Part shown: positions 8,897 to 17,456 of the stretch, piece after piece
Layout of the letters: each line of letters begins with the position of its first letter
Numbering within the stretch: position 1 is the stretch's first letter
Assembly: GCF_029892065.1 (NCBI RefSeq)
Contig: NZ_CP120373.1
Coordinates: 2,983,001 to 3,047,000 of the forward strand
Source of the DNA: Sinorhizobium garamanticum
GTDB taxonomy: Bacteria > Pseudomonadota > Alphaproteobacteria > Rhizobiales > Rhizobiaceae
Length of the DNA stretch: 64,000 nt
Reading direction: 5' to 3'
Notes under the pieces: model-generated
What the model was told of the DNA's origin: nothing
The model's database searches: none
Seen by the model: only the letters and a program-made list of their open reading frames with translations
Made by a program: the position numbers and the translations under genes

Positions 8897-10327
8897 ATGG
8901 GTATCGCAGCGACAGCGGAGGGTGGCGGCACACGTGTGGCGGCAGTGATGAACGCGATCCGGCAGCGCATTGCCAACCGCAGCCTGACGCCAGGGAGCAA
9001 GCTGCCGTCGGTCCGCGCTTTCGCGACGACCATGCAGGTGTCGACCTCGACCGTAGTGGACGCCTATGAGCGCTTGGTCGCCGAAGGGGTGATTGCGTCG
9101 AGACCGGGCTCCGGCTTTTACGTTTCCGGGCAAGTTGTGCCTCTGGCATTGGCGGAGATCGGACCCCGGCTCGACCGCGCCGTCGACCCGCTATGGATTT
9201 CCCGGCAATCTCTCGAGAGCGGCGACGCGACGCTCAAGCCCGGCTGCGGCTGGCTCCCGCCTTCATGGATGCCAGGGGCGGCGCTGCGCAAAGGGCTGCG
9301 CGGCCTTTCGCGGGCGGAAGATGCCGCTCTCACCGACTACGGGACGCCGCTCGGTTTTCCGCCGCTCCGCCAGCTGCTTGCGCGGCGCATGATGGAGCGC
9401 GGCATCGAGGCCTCGCCCGACTGCATCATGCTGGCGGAGTCGGGCACCCAGGCGATCGACCTCCTCTGCCGCTTCTTCCTCGAAACCGGCGACACGGTGC
9501 TTGTCGACGACCCGTGCTACTTCAACTTCCACGCGCTGCTGCGCGCCCACCGCGCCAAGATCGTCAGCGTGCCCTATACGCCGACGGGGCCGGACATCGA
9601 GGCCTTCGCCAGGGTGGTGGCGGAGCACCGGCCGCGCCTCTACATCACCAATTCGGCCATCCATAATCCGACCGGTGCCGTTCTCTCTCCCGTTGTTGCC
9701 CACCGGGTCCTGAAGCTCGCGGACCAGTTCGACCTCACCATCGTCGAGGATGACATCTTTGCCGATTTCGAGCTTACGCCCGCGCCCAGGCTGGCGGCCT
9801 TTGACGGCCTCAGCCGCGTCGTCCACATCGGCAGCTTCTCGAAGACGCTGTCGGCCTCGGCGCGTTGCGGCTTCATTGCGGCGCGCCCGGAATGGATCGA
9901 GGGACTGGCGGACCTCAGGATCGCCACCTCCTTCGCCGGCGGACGCCTTTCGGCCGAGCTCATCTACAATGTGCTGAGGGACGGCGGCTATCGCAAGCAC
10001 ATGGAGGCGCTCCGCGCGCGATTGGCCCGGGCAATGGCCGAGACCGGTCCCAGGCTGAAAAAGCTCGGCATCGAGCCCTGGCTGGAGCCGCAGTCCGGCA
10101 TGTTTCTCTGGTGCCGCTTGCCCGGGGGGCTCGACGCCGCCGACATTGCCCGGGAGGCCCTGACAGACGATGTGGTGCTGGCGCCTGGCAATGCCTTCAG
10201 CCTTTCCCAGTCGGCTGAGGCGTTCATGCGGTTCAACGTTTCGCAATGCCTGGACGATCGGGTGTTTGAGACGCTGGGGAGAGCGATCGACAGGCGGACT
10301 TCGCCGGGCGTTTCGGTGCGGGCATGA
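8897..10327 (+). CDS. MocR family (GntR-type) regulator with aminotransferase domain
   Basis: The 476-residue protein joins a GntR winged helix (RIANRSLTPGSKLPSVRAFATTMQVSTSTVVDAYERLVAEGV) to a fold-type I aminotransferase domain. The PLP lysine is in SFSKTLSASARCGF. MocR proteins sense PLP or PLP-amine adducts and usually control a divergent gene, here the DMT exporter and PaiB-like pair. The frame runs back to 8489, but that part overlaps the exporter; the ATG at 8897 has GGAG 8 bases upstream. An ATG at 8876 is the alternative. Confidence 0.9.
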   Translation: MGIAATAEGGGTRVAAVMNAIRQRIANRSLTPGSKLPSVRAFATTMQVSTSTVVDAYERLVAEGVIASRPGSGFYVSGQVVPLALAEIGPRLDRAVDPLWISRQSLESGDATLKPGCGWLPPSWMPGAALRKGLRGLSRAEDAALTDYGTPLGFPPLRQLLARRMMERGIEASPDCIMLAESGTQAIDLLCRFFLETGDTVLVDDPCYFNFHALLRAHRAKIVSVPYTPTGPDIEAFARVVAEHRPRLYITNSAIHNPTGAVLSPVVAHRVLKLADQFDLTIVEDDIFADFELTPAPRLAAFDGLSRVVHIGSFSKTLSASARCGFIAARPEWIEGLADLRIATSFAGGRLSAELIYNVLRDGGYRKHMEALRARLARAMAETGPRLKKLGIEPWLEPQSGMFLWCRLPGGLDAADIAREALTDDVVLAPGNAFSLSQSAEAFMRFNVSQCLDDRVFETLGRAIDRRTSPGVSVRA

Positions 10328-10372
10328 GCACACGCGCGTGAGTTGGGTGAGTTGTGAACGGCCACCCACCCA

Positions 10373-10575
10373 CCTCATTCCTGTGCTCGTCACAGGAATC
10401 CAGCAGCGCCGCGTCCGCGGCGCGGGAGGCTCCTCGGAATCGATGGCGCGAATGATCGCGGGTTACCCCGCAGGACGCCCGACCCACATCTCGTTCGTCT
10501 CGAAACTGGAGGCCACGTCATTCACGGCGCGGACGCGCCGTGGCTGGATTCCTGTGACGAGCACAGGAATGAGGG
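10373..10575. repeat. Palindromic repeat family B, two halves with long centre
   Basis: Left half CCTCATTCCTGTG..CACAGGAATCC and right half TGGATTCCTGTG..CACAGGAATGAGGG are in inverted orientation around GC-rich inner dyads. It fills most of the 338-bp gap between the convergent MocR and MFS genes and may also end transcription from both. Confidence 0.8.
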
Positions 10576-10665
10576 AGGGCTGCCGTGCGCCTGCCCAACT
10601 GACTTGATGAGAGCGCGTTGCCGGTCGCACCACCAAGGAGCGTAAGAGCGTCCGTCCGAGCGACT

Positions 10666-12117
10666 TCACGTTACGTCACCCGCAATCGAAGCACGGCCCA
10701 CGAAAGCGCGGCTGGCCACCGCGATGACGAGTGCGGCGACGATCAGGACTGCGGCGACGGCGAAGGTGATGCGCATGCCGGCGGCGACGGCCTCGGGGGT
10801 TGCCGCGGTGATCTCGCTTACGCCGGACGCAAGCGCGAACACCGCCCCCATGAAGGATGCGCCGGTGACGAGGCCGAGATTGCGGGAAAGGTTGAGCATG
10901 CCGGAAATGATGCCGCGCTCGCCAGGCCCCACATCCTTCATCACGGCGGTGTTGTTGGCCGCCTGGAACAGGGCGTAGCCGGCGGTGACCGCGACGATCG
11001 GCGCGATGTAGCCGGCGACGCCGAAGCCTGCCGGGAACAGCGAGAGGAGAAACGCGCCGGCGGCGATCGCGGTAAGCCCCGCGACGGTTATCGGCTGCGC
11101 GCCGAGCCGGTCGACAAGGCGGCCGGCGGGGACGCCTGCGAGGGCCGCGACGAGCGGGCCGGCGGACATGGCGAGGCCAACGAGGGCGGCGTCGAGGCCG
11201 AGCCCACGCGAGAGATAGAACGGCCCGACCACCAGCGTCGCCATCATCACCGTCGAAACGAGTGCGCTCATGGCGAGGCCGGCGGAAAGCACCGGATCGC
11301 GGAACATCGCGAGGCGGAGCAGGGGCGAGGCGGTCCGCGCCTCTGCAAACACGAAGAGGCCACCGGCGAAGACTGCCGCCAGCAGCAGGCTCAGGTTGAG
11401 CGGACCAAAACTGCTGCGGCCGATCGTCATGGCGAGCGCGTAAGCGGCGAGCGTCAGCGCCAGCAGCAATGTGCCGATCGTGTCGAAACCCGCCCGATCC
11501 TTGGGGGCCTCGCGGTCAACGGGCAGGGTGCGGAACGCGAGGAAGAATGCCGCGAGGCCGAGCGGCACGCCGGCGAGGAAGATCGCCCGCCAGCCGAGGC
11601 CGGCGATCAGGACGCCGCCGAGCGAGGGACCGAGGGCGGTGCCGATCGCCGATGTCGTTCCGAGGATCCCCATGGCGCTGCCGGTCCGTGCCTTCGGGAC
11701 CGTCTCGCCGACCATCGCCATCGCAAGCGCCATCATGATCGCCGCGCCAAGGCCCTGCGCCGCCCGTGCCGCGATCAGCATCGAGAGCGTCGGCGCGACG
11801 CCGCAGAGCACGGAAGCAACGGTGAAGACGGCGATGCCGGAGATGAGCAGACGGCGCCGGCCGACCATGTCGCCGAGCCGCCCGACGCTGACGATGAGGG
11901 TGGTGATGGCGAGAAGATAGGCGAGCACGACCCATTGCACCTGCTGAAAGGAGGCGTCGAACGCCTCCGTCAGCGCCGGCAGGCCGACATTGGCGATGCT
12001 GGTGCCAAGCGAAGAGAGCAGCATGGAGAGGGAAAGGGCGGCGAGCGCCCAGCGAAAGGAGGGCGTGGGTTCGCTCCCTTCGGCGATCGCCTCCGTTGGT
12101 CGCGTCGTTGATGTCAT
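10666..12117 (-). CDS. MFS transporter, DHA2-like drug exporter
   Basis: The 483-residue protein has 12-14 membrane helices and MFS signatures: the LGTSIANVGLPALTEAF opening of DHA2 members and GRLGDMVGRRRLL between helices 2 and 3. Members are proton-driven exporters of drugs and toxic metabolites. Two nearby ATGs (12123 and 12117) share an AAGGAG; spacing favours 12117. It is divergent from a LysR regulator 132 bp away, its probable controller. Confidence 0.9.
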   Translation of the reverse strand: MTSTTRPTEAIAEGSEPTPSFRWALAALSLSMLLSSLGTSIANVGLPALTEAFDASFQQVQWVVLAYLLAITTLIVSVGRLGDMVGRRRLLISGIAVFTVASVLCGVAPTLSMLIAARAAQGLGAAIMMALAMAMVGETVPKARTGSAMGILGTTSAIGTALGPSLGGVLIAGLGWRAIFLAGVPLGLAAFFLAFRTLPVDREAPKDRAGFDTIGTLLLALTLAAYALAMTIGRSSFGPLNLSLLLAAVFAGGLFVFAEARTASPLLRLAMFRDPVLSAGLAMSALVSTVMMATLVVGPFYLSRGLGLDAALVGLAMSAGPLVAALAGVPAGRLVDRLGAQPITVAGLTAIAAGAFLLSLFPAGFGVAGYIAPIVAVTAGYALFQAANNTAVMKDVGPGERGIISGMLNLSRNLGLVTGASFMGAVFALASGVSEITAATPEAVAAGMRITFAVAAVLIVAALVIAVASRAFVGRASIAGDVT

Positions 12118-12215
12118 CGGCATGAGCTCCTTTTCCGGCTTTCGAACGGCCGGCTGAAGGGTAGCCACTTGCAAGGCATGGCGGAACGCGCACCGTTTGC
12201 ACTTCATTCGTGCGT

Positions 12216-12243
12216 TTGACGCCATGTCGCCATCCGCTATAGT
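12216..12243 (+). promoter_or_regulatory. Candidate promoter giving a leaderless LysR mRNA
   Basis: TTGACG at 12216-12221 and TATAGT at 12238-12243 are separated by 16 bp. The expected start point, seven bases on, is the A of the ATG at 12250. No ribosome site lies in between. Confidence 0.5.
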
Positions 12244-12249
12244 GGCGCC

Positions 12250-13152
12250 ATGTCGAAACCCGACCTCAATCTGCTTGCCACCCTTGATGTGCTGCTTTCG
12301 GAAGGCAGCGTTGCCCGCGCGGCCAAACGGCTGCGGCTCAGCCCATCGGCGATGAGCCGGGCGCTGGCGCGGCTGCGCGCGGCGACGGGCGATCCGCTGC
12401 TGGTGCGGGCCGGGCGCGGCCTGGTGCCGACACCGCGCGCACTCGAACTCAGCGCGCGCGTCGGCCAGCTGGTCGAGGAGGCGGAAGCGGTGCTGAGACC
12501 GCAGGAAAGGCTCGATCTCAAACGGCTAAAGCGGACCTTCATTCTCAGGACGAGCGATGGCTTCGTGGAGAATTTCGGGCCGGACCTCATTTCCCGCGTC
12601 GGCGAGGAGGCGCCCGGCGTGCGGCTCTGCTTCGTGCCGAAGCCGGACCGAGGCAGCGGGCCGCTGCGCGAGGCGACCGTCGACCTCGAAACCGGCGTCG
12701 TCGGGGAGGCGACCAGTCCGGAGGTGCGCACACAGGCGCTCTTCCGGGACAGGTTCGTGGGAGTCGTGCGCATGGGGCACCCGCTTTGTGAGGGCGAGGT
12801 GACGCCCGCCCGTTACGCGGCCGGCCGGCACGTCCTCGTTTCGCGTCGCGGGCTCGACAAGGGGCCGCTTGACGAGGCGCTGGAGGCGCTCGGGCTCGAA
12901 CGCGAAATCGTTACGATCGTCGGCGGCTTTGCTGCCGCCCTGGCGCTCGCCCGCGCCTCCGACCTGATCGCCAGCGTTCCCGAGCGACACACCGGGGCGC
13001 TCAGGGCCGGAATGCACAGCTTTCCGCTCCCGGTTTTCACGCGGGAAATCACGGTGTCGATGCTCTGGCACCCGCGCCTCGATGCCGACCCGGCCCACCG
13101 CTGGCTGCGCGGATGCGTGCGTGAGGTTTGTGCGAGGCAGCGGGCGGGTTGA
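12250..13152 (+). CDS. LysR family transcriptional regulator
   Basis: The 300-residue protein opens with DLNLLATLDVLLSEGSVARAAKRLRLSPSAMSRALARLR, a LysR helix-turn-helix of the NodD/LeuO-like type, followed by a substrate-binding domain. It is divergent from the MFS exporter and most likely controls it. No ribosome site is seen before the ATG, and a promoter -10 lies seven bases upstream, so translation may be leaderless. Confidence 0.92.
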   Translation: MSKPDLNLLATLDVLLSEGSVARAAKRLRLSPSAMSRALARLRAATGDPLLVRAGRGLVPTPRALELSARVGQLVEEAEAVLRPQERLDLKRLKRTFILRTSDGFVENFGPDLISRVGEEAPGVRLCFVPKPDRGSGPLREATVDLETGVVGEATSPEVRTQALFRDRFVGVVRMGHPLCEGEVTPARYAAGRHVLVSRRGLDKGPLDEALEALGLEREIVTIVGGFAAALALARASDLIASVPERHTGALRAGMHSFPLPVFTREITVSMLWHPRLDADPAHRWLRGCVREVCARQRAG

Positions 13153-13222
13153 TCGGCGGGCGAGGGGCGTGCGTGCTCGTCACGTCAGTTAAGGCTTAAG
13201 GTCAACCGGACAGGAGTCTCCT

Positions 13223-13274
13223 GCGCCCAAGGACCTGGGCGCCCTCATTCTTGTGACGAGCACAGGAATGAGGG
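13223..13274. repeat. Half copy of palindromic repeat family B
   Basis: GCGCCCAAGGACCTGGGCGCC dyad followed by CCTCATTCTTGTGACGAGCACAGGAATGAGGG. The space 13153-13606 holds this half repeat and one family A copy; nothing else is supported. Confidence 0.7.
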
Positions 13275-13459
13275 CGAATGGGGCGGGCCGCTCAGCTCAC
13301 TTCGCCGCCGCACCCGCGGTTCTCGGCGCTCTTAAGAGACCGTTTGAAAACGGGGTGGCGGTTTGAGGCGGTCCATTATTCAAGCTTCTGATGTGGACAG
13401 CAGCCAATCGTGTCCGGATGGCCGCCGGTGTTGGGGCACCTCAAGCGTCCGTTGTTAGA

Positions 13460-13563
13460 CTACAGCGCCGCGCGTCTTATCTCCCGAGCAAAGGACGCTG
13501 TGGCACTTTGAATTGCTGCCTGTCTTCTTTAAATCGAGGTCGATTTAAGGAGACATGCAGTAG
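13460..13563. repeat. Palindromic repeat family A copy
   Basis: CTACAGCGCCGCGCGTC start, GGACGCTGTGGCACTTTGAATTGCTG centre and a TTTAAATCG..CGATTTAAGG dyad ending CATGCAGTAG. The first hairpin is damaged by a short replacement (CTCCCGAG in place of the usual CAGACGCG arm). Confidence 0.8.
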
Positions 13564-13606
13564 GCGACACCTCGTAGATTGGAACGACACCTTGGAGATT
13601 GGAAAC

Positions 13607-14044
13607 ATGGCGCTCAAGCGGATGGATAACGTAGGAATCGTCGTCGAAGACCTCGGAGGGGCGATTGATTTCTTTCGCGAACTCGGCCTCGAGCTCGAGG
13701 GGCAGGCCACGATCGAAGGAGAATGGGCCGGACGTGTCACTGGACTGGGCGATCAGCGTGTTGAGATTGCCATGATGCGCACACCGGACGGCCACAGCCG
13801 GCTCGAGCTCTCCTGCTTCCTTACGCCGCCTGTCGTCGCGGATCACCGGAGCGCCCCGGTCAACGCCCTGGGCTACCTCCGCGTCATGTTCGCCGTGGAC
13901 GACATCGACGCGACGCTTGAAAGGCTCCGCAGGCGCGGCGCGCAGCTCGTAGGCGAAGTAGTGCAGTATAAGGACGCGTATCGGCTCTGCTACATCCGTG
14001 GGCCTGAAGGGCTTCTCATCGGACTCGCCCAAGAACTCAGCTGA
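13607..14044 (+). CDS. VOC family protein (glyoxalase/dioxygenase fold)
   Basis: The 145-residue protein has two beta-alpha-beta-beta-beta units typical of the vicinal-oxygen-chelate fold, with the first starting RMDNVGIVVEDLGGAIDFFRELGLELEG and the second GYLRVMFAVDDIDATLERLRRRGAQ. Such proteins act as glyoxalases, dioxygenases or antibiotic-binding resistance proteins; metal ligands cannot be assigned safely. The frame runs back to 13391 through a repeat, so the ATG at 13607, preceded by GGAG, is the start. It is monocistronic. Confidence 0.85.
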   Translation: MALKRMDNVGIVVEDLGGAIDFFRELGLELEGQATIEGEWAGRVTGLGDQRVEIAMMRTPDGHSRLELSCFLTPPVVADHRSAPVNALGYLRVMFAVDDIDATLERLRRRGAQLVGEVVQYKDAYRLCYIRGPEGLLIGLAQELS

Positions 14045-14220
14045 GCGCAATAGAAGCCACGATCCATGTCGCATGGGCGGTCTTCTGCTCCGACGTATCA
14101 GCCCCTGACGTTCTCAAACGCACTCTAAGCGCAAGCTCTACCGCCATCGGCCGACCGTTCCTTCGGCGGGCTCGATCTGGTCGACGGGCTCGATCTGACG
14201 CGACCATAACCAAGAATTCC

Positions 14221-14282
14221 TTCATTCCCGTGCTCGTCACAGGAATCGAGCCGCACCGCGTCGGCGGTGCGAGAGACTCCAC
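14221..14282. repeat. Half copy of palindromic repeat family B
   Basis: Left-half pattern TTCATTCCCGTGCTCGTCACAGGAATC followed by a CCGCACCGCG..CGGTGCG dyad. It lies between the VOC gene and the Rrf2 gene; the rest of 14045-14420 has no supported gene. Confidence 0.65.
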
Positions 14283-14375
14283 GGGGTCGACAAGGCAAGT
14301 GCTTCGCGCCCGATGGGCATCTCCGCCGCCACGCCTCAAGCACCGAATGGACGTCAATCATGGCGCGGGAGACTC

Positions 14376-14399
14376 CGTTGCGACTTGCAATCTGCAACG
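14376..14399. promoter_or_regulatory. Inverted repeat upstream of the Rrf2 gene (candidate operator)
   Basis: CGTTGC, a 12-bp spacer and GCAACG form a perfect dyad 22 bases before the start codon. The Rrf2-type repressor next to it is the natural binder, as autoregulation is common in this family. A TAATAAT-like -10 follows at about 14405. Confidence 0.45.
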
Positions 14400-14420
14400 A
14401 TTCGTAATAATTGAAGTTAC

Positions 14421-14867
14421 ATGAAACGCGATAGCCGCCTCTCCTCAGTCCTCCATGCGCTCCTCCACATGGCCGAGCACAACGGCTCCATGACTTCGGA
14501 AGCGCTGGCGCAATGCATGAACACCAATCCCGTCGTCGTGCGCCGCACGATGGGGCTTCTGCGACAGGCGGGTCTCGTAGCCTCCGCGCGCGGGCATGCC
14601 GGGGGGTGGACCATCACCGCCGACCTCGGCACCGTCACCCTGCGCCAGTTGCACGAGGTGTTGGGGGAACCGGCCATCTTTGCCATCGGCAACCGGAACG
14701 AAACGCCGGATTGCCTCGTCGAGCAATCGGTGAACGCCGCGCTCGACGCCGCCTTCGCAGACGCCGAGGCGCTTCTGCTCGAGCGTTTTGCCCATGTCAC
14801 CCTGGCCGATCTTGCCGCCGACTTCGCCCGTCGGCACGCAGAGCGGCGCATTAAAAGGAATAAGTGA
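14421..14867 (+). CDS. Rrf2 family transcriptional regulator
   Basis: The 148-residue protein begins MKRDSRLSSVLHALLHMAEHNGSMTSEALAQCMNTNPVVVRRTMGLLRQAGLV, the Rrf2 winged helix of the YwnA-like branch. It lacks the three-cysteine iron-sulfur cluster motif of IscR/NsrR; the cysteines are at AQCMN and PDCLVEQ, so a thiol switch is possible. Its stop codon overlaps the next gene's ATG (TGATG), which implies coupled translation with the thioredoxin-reductase-like flavoprotein it probably regulates. Confidence 0.9.
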   Translation: MKRDSRLSSVLHALLHMAEHNGSMTSEALAQCMNTNPVVVRRTMGLLRQAGLVASARGHAGGWTITADLGTVTLRQLHEVLGEPAIFAIGNRNETPDCLVEQSVNAALDAAFADAEALLLERFAHVTLADLAADFARRHAERRIKRNK

Positions 14868-15748
14868 TGCAGAATGATGTGATCGTCGTCGGCGGCAGCT
14901 ACGCCGGAATGGCCGCCGCCCTCCAGCTTATCCGTGCCCGTCGCACCGTCATGGTGATCGACGCGGGGCTCAGGCGTAACCGTTTTGCCAGCCATTCCCA
15001 CGGGTTTCTCGGACAGGACGGCGCGGACCCCGCCGAAATTGCCGGGAGCGCGCGGGCGCAGCTCATGGCCTATCCGACGCTGACATGGGTCGACGGCCGC
15101 GCGGAAGCCGCCGGCGGGGTCAAGGACGCCTTTGCCGTCACGACTACGGATGGCGCCCGGCACGAGGGGCGGCGGCTGCTTTTTGCCGTCGGCGTGACCG
15201 ATCAGCTGCCTGAGATCGACGGGATGGCGGAACGCTGGGGGAGGAGCATTTTCCACTGCCCCTATTGCCACGGTTACGAACTGGAACGGGGGCGGATCGG
15301 GGTGATCGCGACGGGGCCGATGTCGGTGCATCAAGCGCAGCTCATTCCCGAATGGGGCGAGGTGACCTTTTTCACCAATGGCGCGCTGACGCTCGACGAC
15401 GCTGCCCGCGCCGACCTCAACTCACGGGGCGTGACGATCGAGGAGACGCCGGTGAGGAGGATCGACGGCCATGCCGATGTGCTTCTCGCCGACGGGCGGG
15501 CTTACTCTTTTGCCGGGCTCTTCACCGCTCCGCGCAACGCCCCTGCGACGCCGATCGCCGGGACGCTCGGCTGCGATATCGATGAGACGCCGTTCGGCAC
15601 GCAGATCCGCACCGACACCACGAAGGAAACCACGGTTCCCGGCGCATTCGCCTGCGGCGACGTGGCGCGTACACCCCATTCGGTCTCGCTCGCCGTGGCC
15701 GACGGTGCATGGGCGGGCGCGCAGCTGCATCGGTCTCTGGTCTTCTGA
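14867..15748 (+). CDS. NAD(P)/FAD-dependent oxidoreductase, thioredoxin-reductase-like
   Basis: The 293-residue protein has an FAD-binding start (VIVVGGSYAGMAAAL), a CPYCHGYE motif in the position of the redox-active CxxC of thioredoxin reductase, and the C-terminal GAFACGDVAR FAD motif. It lacks the usual GGGNSA NADPH motif, having ATGPMSVHQ instead. It should pass electrons from a pyridine nucleotide through FAD to a disulfide or small electrophile. The ATG overlaps the Rrf2 stop and AAGGAA lies upstream. The pair is a regulator-enzyme operon. Confidence 0.88.
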   Translation: MQNDVIVVGGSYAGMAAALQLIRARRTVMVIDAGLRRNRFASHSHGFLGQDGADPAEIAGSARAQLMAYPTLTWVDGRAEAAGGVKDAFAVTTTDGARHEGRRLLFAVGVTDQLPEIDGMAERWGRSIFHCPYCHGYELERGRIGVIATGPMSVHQAQLIPEWGEVTFFTNGALTLDDAARADLNSRGVTIEETPVRRIDGHADVLLADGRAYSFAGLFTAPRNAPATPIAGTLGCDIDETPFGTQIRTDTTKETTVPGAFACGDVARTPHSVSLAVADGAWAGAQLHRSLVF

Positions 15749-15768
15749 CGCGTACGACCCTGCGCTTC

Positions 15769-15788
15769 CCGCGACGGAGCCGTCGCGG
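15769..15788 (+). terminator. Hairpin terminator candidate after the flavoprotein gene
   Basis: CCGCGACGG and CCGTCGCGG form a 9-bp dyad 20 bases past the stop codon. It is followed by CTTTACATTTCTTT, a T-rich stretch on the same strand, which fits intrinsic termination. Confidence 0.6.
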
Positions 15789-15789
15789 C

Positions 15790-15804
15790 TTTACATTTCT
15801 TTAC
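15790..15804. promoter_or_regulatory. CpxR-like box (GTAAA-N5-GTAAA on the minus strand)
   Basis: TTTAC-ATTTC-TTTAC reads GTAAA-N5-GTAAA on the other strand, the tandem half-site spacing used by CpxR and other OmpR-type regulators. It lies about 82 bases before the Spy-like gene, in front of an operon that encodes an OmpR-type response regulator. Confidence 0.6.
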
Positions 15805-15886
15805 ATTCTCCGAGAACGCTCGAAACGTTGCCCTGTTAGCTTTCCCTCCATTGCAGCAGGCGCTGCGGAGTGAAGGGAGAATGACT

Positions 15887-16435
15887 ATGGAAAATGAGGA
15901 CAAGAACCTGTCGAGCCACACGGCCAGCGGACCCGCTTCGAGTGGCTGGAGTCGGCGCGCCGCGATCGGCGGTCTCGCAGCCGTCGCGGTTGTCGGCGGG
16001 ATCGGTTATGCAGCCGCGCGCAGCGATGATTTCGGCTTCGGCATGGGTCGTTTCGGTATGGGCGGCCACATGATGCACGCGCATATGGGAGGCGGCTTTA
16101 TGGAACACCGGATCGGCTCCGTGCTCGACGAGCTCAACGCGACGCCCGAGCAGGAAGACAGGCTTTGGGACATCATCGACAAGGCGCGCTCTGAGATCAG
16201 GCCGACTTTCCGGGACTTCCGCGAGACGCGTGAGGAGGTTATCGAACTCCTCGGCGCGTCGACCATCGACCGCGCCGCCGCCGAGAAACTGCGCAGTGAG
16301 CGCATCGCGGCCATCGACGAGGCCTCGCGCAAGATGACGACCGCGCTCCTCGACGCTGCGGAAGTGCTGACGCCGGAGCAGCGCGCCAAGCTCGTCGAGC
16401 ATTTGAAGGAGCGCAGGGGCCACGGCCGGTGGTAA
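15887..16435 (+). CDS. Spy/CpxP/ZraP-like periplasmic metal or stress sensor protein
   Basis: The 182-residue protein has a twin-arginine-like start (WSRRAAIGG) followed by a hydrophobic helix, a Met/His-rich stretch (MGGHMMHAHMGG, FMEH) and an alpha-helical domain with ATPEQ and LTPEQ motifs near both ends, as in Spy/CpxP/CnrX/ZraP proteins. Such proteins bind metal or misfolded protein in the periplasm and damp the linked kinase. Two ATGs share GGGAGA; spacing favours 15887. It is the first gene of a unit with the response regulator and histidine kinase. Confidence 0.85.
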   Translation: MENEDKNLSSHTASGPASSGWSRRAAIGGLAAVAVVGGIGYAAARSDDFGFGMGRFGMGGHMMHAHMGGGFMEHRIGSVLDELNATPEQEDRLWDIIDKARSEIRPTFRDFRETREEVIELLGASTIDRAAAEKLRSERIAAIDEASRKMTTALLDAAEVLTPEQRAKLVEHLKERRGHGRW

Positions 16436-16454
16436 GACTCGGCTGGCGAGTTGG

Positions 16455-16556
16455 CTACTGCATGTTTCCTCTATCCGATTTAAGGATAAGAACATGCAGC
16501 AATTCAAAGTGCTGCAGCGACCTTTGCGCGTCTGATAGGACCGGCGGCGCTGTAGG
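16455..16556. repeat. Palindromic repeat family A copy (inverted) inside an operon
   Basis: Reads CTACTGCATG..CGATTTAAGG..CATGCAG then AAAGTGCTGCAGCGACC..GCGCGTC, the reverse of the family A order. It occupies most of the gap between the Spy-like gene and the response regulator gene. Confidence 0.75.
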
Positions 16557-16578
16557 CGACTGAAACGGAGCGCAAGAA

Positions 16579-17277
16579 ATGGCGGAACGGGTCTTGATCG
16601 TTGACGACGATACGCGCCTCTCCGCCATGCTTGCCGACTATCTCTCCGGAAACGGCTACACCGTCCACACCGCCGCGACGGCCACGGCGGGCCTCGCTGA
16701 CCTCGGCCGTCATGGGCCGGACGCCGTGATCCTGGACGTCATGCTTCCTGACTTCGACGGCTTCGAGACCTGCCGGCGCATGCGCGCCGTCTCAGACGTG
16801 CCGATCCTGATGCTCACGGCCAAGGGCGAAGAGACAGACCGCATCGTCGGGCTGGAGCTCGGTGCCGACGACTATCTGCCGAAGCCCTTCAATCCGCGCG
16901 AACTGCTGGCGCGGCTAAAGGCGATCCTGCGCCGCCGCAACGGCAGCGCGGCGGTTTCGCGGACCTTTCGCTTCGGGCGGCTGGAGATCGATCCGGGATC
17001 CCGCGCGGTCAGGATCGACGGCCGCGAATGCGCGCTGACCAGCTACCAGTTCGACCTGCTCGTGGCGCTCGCCGAAAATGCCGGCCGCACGCTGTCGCGC
17101 GAGCAGTTGATGGACATGGTCAAGGGCGAGGAGCTGGAAGCCTTCGACCGTTCCATCGACGTCCACATCTCGCGCATCAGGGCGGCCATCGAGAGCGATC
17201 CCAAGCACCCGAAGCGCATCATCACCGTGCGCGGCGCCGGCTATGTTTTCGCCCGCTTCCAGGACGACGAGAGATAG
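16579..17277 (+). CDS. Response regulator, OmpR/PhoB type
   Basis: The 232-residue protein has a receiver domain with VDDD acidic pocket, phospho-acceptor Asp in ILDVMLPDFDG and the switch Lys in LTAKGEE, then a winged-helix DNA-binding domain with ALTSYQFDLLVALAENAGRTLSREQL and DVHISRIRAAIE. It is the transcriptional output of the adjoining histidine kinase. GGAG stands 8 bases before the ATG. A GTAAA-N5-GTAAA box before the operon suggests autoregulation. Confidence 0.94.
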   Translation: MAERVLIVDDDTRLSAMLADYLSGNGYTVHTAATATAGLADLGRHGPDAVILDVMLPDFDGFETCRRMRAVSDVPILMLTAKGEETDRIVGLELGADDYLPKPFNPRELLARLKAILRRRNGSAAVSRTFRFGRLEIDPGSRAVRIDGRECALTSYQFDLLVALAENAGRTLSREQLMDMVKGEELEAFDRSIDVHISRIRAAIESDPKHPKRIITVRGAGYVFARFQDDER

Positions 17278-17440
17278 CATGTCGCCCAAAAGTGCGCAGC
17301 GGTTTTGGGACAACGACATGCGTAAAAGCAAAGATGCATGTCGCCCAAAAGGTGCAGCGGTTTTGGGGCAATGACATGCGTAGAATCAAAGGTGCATGTC
17401 GGCCGAAAGTGTGCAGCGGTTTTGGGACAACGACGTAAAA
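17278..17440. repeat. Three tandem copies of a 58-59 bp repeat between response regulator and kinase genes
   Basis: Copies begin at 17278, 17337 and 17395 with CATGTCG.CC.AAAG, then GTGCAGCGGTTTTGGG.CAA.GAC. The first two are 59 and 58 bp; the third is cut short near 17440. The unit CAAAA..GCAGCGGTTTTGGG can fold into a hairpin. The array starts directly after the regulator's stop codon and separates it from its kinase by 179 bp. Confidence 0.85.
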
Positions 17441-17456
17441 ACAGAGACCTAGAGCG

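Noticed and set aside
10618..12111. Plus-strand frame of 497 codons opposite the MFS gene
   Set aside because: The translation is charged and repetitive (Glu, Arg, Gly, His), typical of a GC-rich shadow of a membrane protein gene.
17278..17440. CRISPR-like array
   Set aside because: The units follow each other without unique spacers and there are only three, with no cas genes.
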